Below are positions 49,214 through 56,546 of a stretch of DNA of 56,546 nucleotides, in pieces. A model generated the notes under the pieces. It was given only the letters and a program-made list of their open reading frames with translations. It ran no database searches and was not told the origin of the DNA. Position 1 is the stretch's first letter. Each line of letters begins with the position of its first letter. The position numbers and the translations under genes are program-made. This DNA is from a bacterium c-19 (GTDB taxonomy: Bacteria; Bacillota_I; Bacilli_A; Erysipelotrichales; Erysipelotrichaceae): NCBI GenBank assembly GCA_009917405.1, contig QZED01000006.1:1-56546 (forward strand), written 5' to 3'.

Positions 49214-52060
49214 ATGCGAAAGAGAAGGATTGCCGTGACTTTAAGCGTTATTTGTTCATTATTATTGGTGAATATGCAGATATGGGCAAAAGAAGCTGAG
49301 GTTGATACAGATATTATTACAGAAGAAAATTTTGTGCCGATCAGCAAGGAAGAAATTCAAGGTATGAAAGATGTTGCTATGGGAAGTGAACAGCAAGTAA
49401 CTTTACGAAGCGGCGGACCATATTGGACAAAAACAAACGGAATAAAAAAATTTTATGATGCAGAAGGAAAATTAATGTATGGTTCCGGATCGAAATACGT
49501 TATTGATGTGTCTGAGCATAACGGTTTTATCGACTGGAATAAAGTAAAGGCTGCCGGAGTAGACGGTGCAATTATACGAGTCGGATACGGTTATTTAGAG
49601 GAAGATGATTATTTCAGAAGGAATGTTTCTGAATGTAATCGTTTGGGAATTCCGTATGGAATCTATTTATACAGTTATGCATATGACGCGAATTTTGCAT
49701 ATGCAGAGGCAACAGGAACTGCACAAATGCTTGCACGTGCCAATGTAAATTTATCTTACCCGATTTATTATGATATTGAAAATTTCAGTCCTTGGTATTA
49801 TGAGGGAGCAACCAGAAAACCGCCTGAAACTGTCAGCGGTTATAAAAAGGTAATTAAAACATATTTAAACAGAATGAGTGAATTGGGTTATAAGCAGGTG
49901 CATGTATACAGCTATCGTTCTTATTTGCAGTCAAAATTGAATGATCCGGAGATTTTATCTCATGTGTCATGGATAGCGGCTTATACAGATACGTTAGGTT
50001 ATAAGAATGCCTATTACAGCGGTGAACAAGGGTGGCAATATAGCTCCGGAGGATATGTGAACGGTATCAGCGGGCGTGTAGATTTAAACTGCTTCAGTAA
50101 TCAATTTATCAAACCAAGCGCTAAAGGAATCGAGTTATCTGATGAAGATCGGACAATGTCGGTAGGCAGCGTTTATCAGTTGAAAGCAACAATGACTCCG
50201 GCAAATGCGAGTTCAAGTATCAGCTGGCGATCCGGTCGATCGGATATTGCGTTTGTAGACCAAAAAGGAAGAGTGACAGCCAAAGCTGTCGGTAAAACGT
50301 GGATTTATGCAAAAACAAATAACGGCTTTGAGGCAAAAGCATTGGTAACTGTGATTCCCGCAGCTACTTCTGTTTCTATAAATTACAGTAGTAAGGAAAT
50401 AAAAATCAATGATTCTTTTAAATTTAAAGCGGCTGTAAATCCTTCTAATGCTTCACAGGCAGTCACATGGAGAGTCGGTAATGAAAATATCGCTACTGTC
50501 GATAAATATGGGAATGTGAAGGCAGTCGGGGTCGGCAGCACCTATTTATATGCAAAGACTTGGAATAATAAAGAAGCTAAATGTTTGATAAAAGTAACGA
50601 ATCCGGCAACATCAATCACTTTAAATGCAAAACAGATTCCGGTATCGGTAGGCAGTTGGTATCAGTTCAAAGCGACAACAAATCCTACTGAGGCAGGCGA
50701 TACACTTACATGGCGAATCGGTACCAGCAGTATCGCGACGGTTGATCAAAATGGCAAAGTCAGCGCAAAAGCAGAAGGCAGTACATATGTATATGCCAAA
50801 ACAAGCAATGGTTTAGAAGCGAAGGCATTGGTTAAAGTATTACCTGCGGCAACTAAAGTTACATTGAATTATAGCGATAAATCATTGACATTACATGATA
50901 AATATCAACTTAAGGCAACCGTAAATCCGACCAGAGCATCGCAAAGTGTTACATGGCGAACCGGTAATTCCAAGGTAGCAACCGTAGATAAAAACGGAAA
51001 TGTAACCGCAGTAGGAACAGGAAGTACATATGTTTATGCAAAAACATGGAATAATAAAGAAGCAAAATGCTTGATAAAGGTGTCAGTACCAGCAACATCA
51101 ATCACCTTGAATGCAAAGCAGATTCCGGTATCGGTAGGCAGTTGGTATCAGTTCAAAGCGACAACAAATCCTACTGAGGCAGGCGATACACTTACATGGC
51201 GAATCGGTACCAGCAGTATCGCGACGGTTGATCAAAATGGCAAAGTCAGCGCAAAAGCAGAAGGCAGTACATATGTATATGCCAAAACAAGCAATGGTTT
51301 AGAAGCGAAGGCATTGGTTAAAGTATTACCTGCGGCAACTAAAGTTACATTGAATTATAGCGATAAATCATTGACATTACATGATAAATATCAACTTAAG
51401 GCAACCGTAAATCCGACCAGAGCATCGCAAAGTGTTACATGGCGAACCGGTAATTCCAAGGTAGCAACCGTAGATAAAAACGGAAATGTAACCGCAGTAG
51501 GAACAGGAAGTACATATGTTTATGCAAAAACATGGAATAATAAAGAAGCAAAATGCTTGATAAAGGTGTCAGTACCAGCAACATCAATTACTTTAAATGC
51601 AAAGCAGATTCCGGTATCGGTAGGCAGTTGGTATCAGTTCAAAGCGATAACAAATCCGACTGAGGCAGGCAATACACTTACATGGCGAGTCGATAACAGT
51701 AGCATCGCAACGGTTGATCAAAATGGTAAGGTTAGTGCAAAAGCAGAGGGCAGTACATATGTATATGCCAAAACAAGCAATGGATTAGAAGCGAAAGCAT
51801 TGGTTAAAGTATTGCCTGCGGCAACAGGAGTAACAATCAATCATATAAGTAGAGTGATGATAATTTCAGAGCAATACCAATTTAAAGCCACAGTAAATCC
51901 GATCAGATCCTCACAAACTGTTACATGGCGGACCGATAATGCGAATATAGCAACTGTAGATAAATACGGCAATGTTACCGCAGTCGGAAAAGGCAATACG
52001 TGGCTGTATGCAAAGACTTGGAATAACAAAGAAACAAAGTGTTTAATTATCGTACGGTAA
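49214..52060 (+). CDS. Secreted GH25 lysozyme with eight Big_2 repeats
   Basis: 948 residues. A signal peptide ends near IWA-KEA (about 25). About 92-300 is a GH25 muramidase: YVIDVSEHNGFIDW with D98, and YYDIEN with D187 and E189, which carry the family's acidic active site. Eight Big_2 modules of 81 residues follow from about 302 to the last residue, alternating type A (ending NGLEAKALVKVLP) and type B (ending NNKEAKCLIKV), so the true unit is a 162-residue A-B pair. Two pairs are almost identical in DNA. No LPxTG, SLH or GW anchor exists; the Big_2 array probably binds the wall or its glycan. It follows aspA by 18 bases with SD GAGGAGAGGG. Confidence 0.92.
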   Translation: MRKRRIAVTLSVICSLLLVNMQIWAKEAEVDTDIITEENFVPISKEEIQGMKDVAMGSEQQVTLRSGGPYWTKTNGIKKFYDAEGKLMYGSGSKYVIDVSEHNGFIDWNKVKAAGVDGAIIRVGYGYLEEDDYFRRNVSECNRLGIPYGIYLYSYAYDANFAYAEATGTAQMLARANVNLSYPIYYDIENFSPWYYEGATRKPPETVSGYKKVIKTYLNRMSELGYKQVHVYSYRSYLQSKLNDPEILSHVSWIAAYTDTLGYKNAYYSGEQGWQYSSGGYVNGISGRVDLNCFSNQFIKPSAKGIELSDEDRTMSVGSVYQLKATMTPANASSSISWRSGRSDIAFVDQKGRVTAKAVGKTWIYAKTNNGFEAKALVTVIPAATSVSINYSSKEIKINDSFKFKAAVNPSNASQAVTWRVGNENIATVDKYGNVKAVGVGSTYLYAKTWNNKEAKCLIKVTNPATSITLNAKQIPVSVGSWYQFKATTNPTEAGDTLTWRIGTSSIATVDQNGKVSAKAEGSTYVYAKTSNGLEAKALVKVLPAATKVTLNYSDKSLTLHDKYQLKATVNPTRASQSVTWRTGNSKVATVDKNGNVTAVGTGSTYVYAKTWNNKEAKCLIKVSVPATSITLNAKQIPVSVGSWYQFKATTNPTEAGDTLTWRIGTSSIATVDQNGKVSAKAEGSTYVYAKTSNGLEAKALVKVLPAATKVTLNYSDKSLTLHDKYQLKATVNPTRASQSVTWRTGNSKVATVDKNGNVTAVGTGSTYVYAKTWNNKEAKCLIKVSVPATSITLNAKQIPVSVGSWYQFKAITNPTEAGNTLTWRVDNSSIATVDQNGKVSAKAEGSTYVYAKTSNGLEAKALVKVLPAATGVTINHISRVMIISEQYQFKATVNPIRSSQTVTWRTDNANIATVDKYGNVTAVGKGNTWLYAKTWNNKETKCLIIVR
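50633..51604 (+). repeat. Perfect or near-perfect tandem duplication of 486 bp in the lysozyme gene
   Basis: The segment from cagattccggtatcggtagg at 50633 recurs at 51119 (period 486 bp, 162 codons). By eye the two copies are identical for at least 470 bases, first differing at the end (atcaatca versus atcaatta). A third, more diverged copy starts near 51605. In-frame duplication adds one A-B Big_2 pair. Confidence 0.85.
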
Positions 52061-52087
52061 TATAGAATCAGGAGGCAGAAGAAAGAT

Positions 52088-53809
52088 ATGAAAAAAATAT
52101 TTTATATACTAGTGATTTTATCTTTTATGATAAACAGTGTAATTCCTTGTGTAGAAGTAAATGCGAATCAAAGTGAAGTGTTATCATCTAAGACGATTTC
52201 AGCGCCGACGGAGAAACAGGCATATGATAGAATGATAGCTTTGAAAAATCAGTATCCTGAGGGTACCAGCTGGACTAATTCAAACGGATATTTCTGGCAA
52301 GGTGCTCCGATACAGGGCTATGGCTGTGCAGCATTCGCGTTTATGTTGAGTGATGCGGCGTTTGGTGATCGGTCAGCTTATCGTTTTGATACAATCAATT
52401 ATGACGCTTTAAAAGTAGGCGATATATTACGTATGAATAATGATTCACATAGTGTGATTATTCTGGAGAAAAACGCAGATCATATCGTAATTGCAGAAGG
52501 AAATTATAATTTTTCTGTCCATTGGGGCAGAGTAATATCAAAAGCTGAAGTATTACAATCTGATTATTACTATACAAGATATCCTGAACCAATTTCTGTA
52601 ACAGGGGTTTCTTTAGATAAGAGTGAAGCAATGCTAAAACCAGGAGGTATGACGACGCTTCGTGTGATAACCCAGCCTTCTAATGCGAACGATGTTAAAA
52701 AAACCTTTTGGGAACTTTCAATGAATCAGCCCGGAGTGGTAGAAATAGAGTCAATAAACGGCGGGTTAAAAGTTCAAGCATTAAAACCCGGAATTGCGTA
52801 TATAACTGTTATAATAAATGATAAATATAGAGCGAGCTGTAAAGTTACCGTTTCATCAGATATGAAAATGAGTGCCGCCAGTAGAATTGTAACAGTCGGA
52901 AAGTCTACGGTATTGTCTGTATCACCTAAACAGAATGTTACTTGGCGAATCGGTAATTCGAATATTGCCACTGTAGATAAATACGGAAAAGTTACCGGTA
53001 AGTCTGTTGGCAGCACTTGGGTATATGCAAAAGCGGCAGATGGCAGTGAGGTAAGAGCTTCTATCAAAGTGATCCCGCAACCGACAAGTGTAAAACTGAA
53101 TTACAGCAGTAAAATTGTAACAGTGGGAAAAACAACACAATTTAAAGCAACTGTAAATCCAACGAATGCAAATCAGGCAGTAACATGGAGAAGCAGTAAC
53201 ACGAGAATTGCGACAGTTGATAAGAACGGATTGGTTACAGCAAAATCAGTCGGAACGGCTTATATATATGCTAAAACAATTAACGGTAAAGAAATAAGAG
53301 CAACGGTTAAAGTGATTCCGCAGCCGACAGGGGTAAAATTAAATTACAGCAGTAAGATAGTTACTCAAGGAAAAACCACTCAATTTAAGGCAACAGTAAA
53401 TCCGACTAATGCGAATCAGACAGTGACATGGAGAAGCCACAACACGAAAGTTGCGACAGTAGATAAAAACGGCATTGTTACAGCGAAATCGGTCGGAACG
53501 GCTTATATATATGCTAAAACGATTAACGGTAAAGAAATAAGAGCAACGGTCAAAGTGATTCCTCAACCGAAAAGTGTGAAAATTAATACAGAAAAGCAGA
53601 TTTTGAAAATCGGCAGATCTTGTACGTTAAAAGCTACTGTAAATCCGACTAATGCGAATCAGGCAGTAACATGGCGAATCGGTAATTCAAAAATTGCGAC
53701 AGTAGATAAAAACGGTAGAGTTACGGGAAAATCTGAAGGATTAACATGGCTTTATGCAAAAACAGTGAATGGGATAGAAACGAGAAGTTTAATAAAAGTA
53801 ACCAAATAA
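52088..53809 (+). CDS. Secreted NlpC/P60- or CHAP-like cysteine hydrolase with five Big_2 repeats
   Basis: 573 residues. Signal peptide to about VNA-NQ (residue 27). About 40-170 is a papain-like amidase domain with Cys80 in QGYGCAAFAFMLSD and His121 in NDSHSVIILEK, preceded by LKVGDILRM, a motif common to NlpC/P60 and CHAP folds; I cannot decide between the two. One diverged Big_2 module (about 174-262) and four regular ones fill the rest, ending flush with the stop. Consensus pieces such as VTWRxxNxxIATVDKNGxVT are shared with the neighbouring genes. Probable role: cutting wall peptides. SD AGGAGG precedes the start. Confidence 0.83.
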   Translation: MKKIFYILVILSFMINSVIPCVEVNANQSEVLSSKTISAPTEKQAYDRMIALKNQYPEGTSWTNSNGYFWQGAPIQGYGCAAFAFMLSDAAFGDRSAYRFDTINYDALKVGDILRMNNDSHSVIILEKNADHIVIAEGNYNFSVHWGRVISKAEVLQSDYYYTRYPEPISVTGVSLDKSEAMLKPGGMTTLRVITQPSNANDVKKTFWELSMNQPGVVEIESINGGLKVQALKPGIAYITVIINDKYRASCKVTVSSDMKMSAASRIVTVGKSTVLSVSPKQNVTWRIGNSNIATVDKYGKVTGKSVGSTWVYAKAADGSEVRASIKVIPQPTSVKLNYSSKIVTVGKTTQFKATVNPTNANQAVTWRSSNTRIATVDKNGLVTAKSVGTAYIYAKTINGKEIRATVKVIPQPTGVKLNYSSKIVTQGKTTQFKATVNPTNANQTVTWRSHNTKVATVDKNGIVTAKSVGTAYIYAKTINGKEIRATVKVIPQPKSVKINTEKQILKIGRSCTLKATVNPTNANQAVTWRIGNSKIATVDKNGRVTGKSEGLTWLYAKTVNGIETRSLIKVTK

Positions 53810-53839
53810 AAGTGCTACGATATTAAAGAGGGGTGCTAT

Positions 53840-56164
53840 ATGAAAAAATTATTTTCCGGCATTATAACACTAGCTGTCATGATGATTATGTTATGTGTGC
53901 CGACAAGTGCAATTAACAGAACCACTGTATTGAATTATTCAGGAGAGAACTATTACGATAAAGCGTATGATGTCTTAGATTTAGTGAATGAAGAACGCAG
54001 AAGACTTGGTCTCAATGAGCTTACCATGGATGAGGAGTTATTAGCTGCGGCAATGGAGAGAGCAGCTGAGACAGCGATAAATTATAGTCATGAGCGTCCG
54101 AACGGCGACGGTTGTTTTACTATTAACAGTAAAATGGGCGGCGAGAATATTACCTATGGGCAGGTAACTGCCCGAGGGGCTTATACCTCTTGGAAAAATT
54201 CACCCGGTCACTATCAAAATATGACGTTAAAAGATTGGAAATCAGTGGGAATCGGGTGTTTTAAAAACAATGAAACATATTATTGGGTACAAGTTTTCAG
54301 CATGTTAGAAGCAGAGCCGATAAAAAAACCCGCGAATAAAACGGTGTATAAAAGCAAATTATCGCGTGATGAGTTTGTGGATATTGAATGGCAATCAATG
54401 ATTCTTCATCCATATGACGAAAATTCAGACTTGTTTAGGTTAGAAACACTGCCCACCAATTTTTATTTGGAATATAGGAAAGAAAAAGAGGTTCACTTAG
54501 TAAATACTAACAAAAAATCCGGTGGTTTTAACTTATTATTAGATGATTCGAAGATTGCCTATTCAAGCAGCAGACCTGGAATTGTTTCTGTTCAGGCAGA
54601 TGGGACTCTAAAAGCACTTGATATTGGTTCATCGGTTATTACCGCAAAATATTTAGGCAGAACACTAGGCAGAACTGTTACAACTTACTACAACATTAAC
54701 GATTTAACGGGACCTGAAGAATTAATTATGGAACCGAGTACAAAGAAAAAAATATCTTTTAAACATAAAGATACAAAAAAAGAAGTGAATAATTATATCA
54801 AATGGGAATCTTTAAATCCTGAAATTGCTACGGTGGATCAAAGCGGTAATGTTACAGCGATATCAGAAGGCAGAGCAACAATCCAAAGAACATATAAACC
54901 GACGAATTCTTTTATGGGTTTAACAAGTATTTGGGTGAAAAAAGACGAGGTACCCCAAAGTGTGAAAATAGAAACAACAAATGATAAGCTGTACATGGGG
55001 ACTACTATATATATGAGTGCTAAAGTATATCCGGTACGCGCTGATCAAAAAGTTACCTGGCGGATTGCGAACCCAAAGATTGCCTCTGTAGATCAAGATG
55101 GACGTGTAACCGGAAAATCGATTGGCAGTACTTGGATATATGCAAAAACGATAAACGGAAAAGAAGCGAGATATCTTATTAAAGTAACGGATCAACCGGA
55201 AAGTATTGAAATAACCGGCGATAAAATATATTTAACAAGAAACGGCTCAATGAGTATCCATGCCGTCGTTTATCCGCATGAGGCCAATCAGTCAGTAACA
55301 TGGCGAATCGGAAATCCAAAAGTAGCGAAAATTCATCAAAACGGTTTGATAGATGCAGTAGGCGAAGGTATGACGTGGCTATATGCTAAAACAATAAATG
55401 GCTTAGAAGATAAAGTTTTAGTGAAAGTTATGAAAGATCCGAAAAGTGTGAATTTAAATTTTAGTGATAAGATTATTTCATCAGGTAAAACAGTTCAGTT
55501 TAAAGCGGTTGTGAATCCGTCAGATGCAGTTCCGCAAGTATACTGGCGTTCTGATAACCCAAATGTAGCAAGGATCGATCAAAATGGAAAGGTAACTGCA
55601 GTCAAACAAGGTACCACATGGATTTATGCTACAACAGTCAATGGACTACAAGCTAAGGCTTTTATAAAGGTTCTTCCTAAGCCTACCGATGTTATCTTAA
55701 ATTACAATAAGAAAATAGTTACGGTCGATAGGACAACACAATTTAAGGCTTCTGTATATCCTGTAATAGCTAATCAGTCTGTTACATGGAGAACCGGAAA
55801 CTCAAAAATTGCGACGGTTGATAAATTCGGTAAAGTAACCGCTAAAGCTGAGGGAATGACATGGTTGTATGCAAAGACGACGAACGGCATTGAAAAGAAA
55901 GCTTTGGTGAAAGTTATACCACAACCTAAACATGTGACTTTATCTTCAGAGAAGCTAACGTTGAAAGCAGGCGCCACTATCAGCTTGAAAGCAACGGTAA
56001 ATCCTGTAAATGCAAATCAGTCTGTTACCTGGCGTACAGGGAATCCTAAAGTAGCTGTCATTGATAAAAACGGTAAAATTATCGCTAAAGCAAAAGGAAG
56101 TACTTATGCTTATGCAAAAACTATTAACGGAAAAGAAACTAAATGCTTATTAATTGTTAAATAG
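53840..56164 (+). CDS. Secreted CAP-domain protein with Big_2 repeats
   Basis: 774 residues. The signal peptide ends near TSA-INR (about 25). About 38-160 is a CAP/SCP domain: LVNEERRRLGLNEL, NYSHERPNG, GGENITYGQ, SWKNSPGHYQNM. About 200-375 contains two diverged Big_2-like modules, then five regular modules of 80 residues run to the stop (VTWRTGNPKVAVIDKNGKI). The CAP domain is the same type as in the LRR protein at 24089, and the Big_2 modules match those of the two preceding genes. No anchor signal. It is the last gene of cluster B and is followed by a terminator. SD AGAGGGG precedes the start. Confidence 0.9.
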   Translation: MKKLFSGIITLAVMMIMLCVPTSAINRTTVLNYSGENYYDKAYDVLDLVNEERRRLGLNELTMDEELLAAAMERAAETAINYSHERPNGDGCFTINSKMGGENITYGQVTARGAYTSWKNSPGHYQNMTLKDWKSVGIGCFKNNETYYWVQVFSMLEAEPIKKPANKTVYKSKLSRDEFVDIEWQSMILHPYDENSDLFRLETLPTNFYLEYRKEKEVHLVNTNKKSGGFNLLLDDSKIAYSSSRPGIVSVQADGTLKALDIGSSVITAKYLGRTLGRTVTTYYNINDLTGPEELIMEPSTKKKISFKHKDTKKEVNNYIKWESLNPEIATVDQSGNVTAISEGRATIQRTYKPTNSFMGLTSIWVKKDEVPQSVKIETTNDKLYMGTTIYMSAKVYPVRADQKVTWRIANPKIASVDQDGRVTGKSIGSTWIYAKTINGKEARYLIKVTDQPESIEITGDKIYLTRNGSMSIHAVVYPHEANQSVTWRIGNPKVAKIHQNGLIDAVGEGMTWLYAKTINGLEDKVLVKVMKDPKSVNLNFSDKIISSGKTVQFKAVVNPSDAVPQVYWRSDNPNVARIDQNGKVTAVKQGTTWIYATTVNGLQAKAFIKVLPKPTDVILNYNKKIVTVDRTTQFKASVYPVIANQSVTWRTGNSKIATVDKFGKVTAKAEGMTWLYAKTTNGIEKKALVKVIPQPKHVTLSSEKLTLKAGATISLKATVNPVNANQSVTWRTGNPKVAVIDKNGKIIAKAKGSTYAYAKTINGKETKCLLIVK

Positions 56165-56172
56165 TTATCAAT

Positions 56173-56204
56173 AAGGTAGTAGATGAATTTCTATTGCCTT
56201 TTTT
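56173..56204 (+). terminator. Terminator of cluster B
   Basis: aaggtagtag (56173-56182) pairs with ctattgcctt (56191-56200), including G-U pairs, loop of 8, followed by TTTTTT. It is the first clear terminator after 30740. Confidence 0.8.
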
Positions 56205-56546
56205 GTTTGTACTTAAATAAAATAAGGACCTGAAGTGAAAAGTTAAATTCTACTTCAAAAAGCACATAAAAATAAATAGAATTTACTGTTACAAAAAGAA
56301 AGCAGATAGACAGGACTAGGATATATCAAGAAAAAAGTCTTGTGGATTTTAGTTTTTCAGTTATAATGTATATGTAGATAAGTCAAAAAAGGGCATAACG
56401 AAAACAGGTAGAAAAAGCAGTTCAAAAATTTATGAAAAACTTAATTCCACCTTGTTGAAGTGAATAGACTAAGTAGGCTGACAGCCAATTTTTCTTATCT
56501 ATTTCTTGATGAGATAGGGTTTTAATATAACCTTATCTTTGTCAAT
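56205..56546 (+). other. Right-end intergenic region, probable leader of the next unit
   Basis: 342 bases with no gene I can support. A promoter lies at 56340-56367. A 10-bp hairpin agatagggtt/aaccttatct (56512-56521 with 56529-56538) and a small ggct/agcc hairpin near 56475-56486 lie downstream of it, as in a structured 5' leader. TGAAGTGAA occurs at 56231 and 56457. The window ends before any coding start is visible. Confidence 0.35.
56340..56367 (+). promoter_or_regulatory. Promoter candidate at the right end
   Basis: TTGTGG (56340-56345), 16-base spacer, TATAAT (56362-56367), reading out of the window. Confidence 0.5.

Noticed and set aside
49214-56164. Regularly spaced similar DNA segments resembling a repeat array such as CRISPR
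   Set aside because: The repeats are about 240-243 bases, lie in frame in coding sequence and encode Big_2 modules; there are no short identical repeats with unique spacers and no cas genes.
49214-56164. Lysozyme, NlpC/CHAP-like and CAP genes as phage lysis genes of a prophage
   Set aside because: No holin, portal, capsid, tail or integrase gene is near; all three have signal peptides and Big_2 tails and continue the chromosomal glycan operon.
56221-56546. TGAAGTGAA repeats at 56231 and 56457 as ends of an IS30-like element
   Set aside because: I could not align true terminal inverted repeats, and no transposase frame is present. Left as an open observation only.

Overview
The window is a stretch of low-GC chromosome from a Bacillota (Firmicutes) bacterium. 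Strong GGAGG-type ribosome binding sites, single-membrane lipoproteins, a zinc-type L31, a YfhO-like protein and secreted proteins built of Big_2, BspA-type LRR and Listeria/Bacteroides repeats suggest a host-associated Erysipelotrichia-like organism. That taxonomic guess is inference. No tRNA, rRNA, CRISPR array or transposase gene was seen.

Region 1 (1-10100) is mostly housekeeping or short units: the tail of an MBOAT acyltransferase, two paralogous lipoproteins (minus strand), ispF, a bactofilin, ftsH, a membrane-anchored GH73 glucosaminidase (minus), a PadR regulator, another lipoprotein and rpmE. Between the bactofilin and ftsH there is a convincing unannotated small-RNA candidate on the minus strand (promoter, closing stem, C-rich loop, GC-rich terminator), and two back-to-back palindromes lie in the ftsH leader.

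Region 2 (10250-23953, cluster A) is one + strand run encoding a complete Wzx/Wzy-type polysaccharide pathway: a membrane 4,6-dehydratase, a DegT-type aminotransferase, an initiating sugar-phosphate transferase, five family-2-like glycosyltransferases, a UDP-glucose dehydrogenase, a polymerase, a flippase and UDP-galactopyranose mutase. With a 4-aminosugar, a uronic acid and galactofuranose and no N-acetyltransferase in the run, a zwitterionic polysaccharide is a reasonable prediction.

Region 3 (24020-30098) holds two convergent secreted proteins: a LRR/CAP/Big_2/Fn3-like protein (+) and a transglutaminase-like protein with six B-repeats (-), separated by two facing terminators.

Region 4 (30740-56164, cluster B) is 20 consecutive + strand genes with gaps of at most about 50 bases, closed by a terminator at 56173. 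It begins with a dTDP-sugar pathway (RmlB, RmlA, a NDP-hexose 2,3-dehydratase, a Gfo/Idh/MocA 3-ketoreductase candidate and a 4-aminotransferase) predicted to give a dTDP-4-amino-2,4,6-trideoxyhexose. It continues with a GT-C-like membrane protein, a flippase, a phosphopantetheinyl transferase, a GtrB/CsbB-like glycosyltransferase, two PglD/NeuD-like proteins, an acyl carrier protein, an AMP-forming ligase, a GNAT acyltransferase, a YfhO-like protein, a type II thioesterase and an aspartase. It ends with three secreted Big_2-repeat proteins carrying GH25 lysozyme, NlpC/P60-like and CAP domains. I propose that cluster B makes an N-acylated deoxyaminosugar using a dedicated ACP-bound acyl group and attaches it outside the membrane to a wall glycopolymer, in the same transcription unit as the wall-binding hydrolases. 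This is the most novel-looking system in the window.
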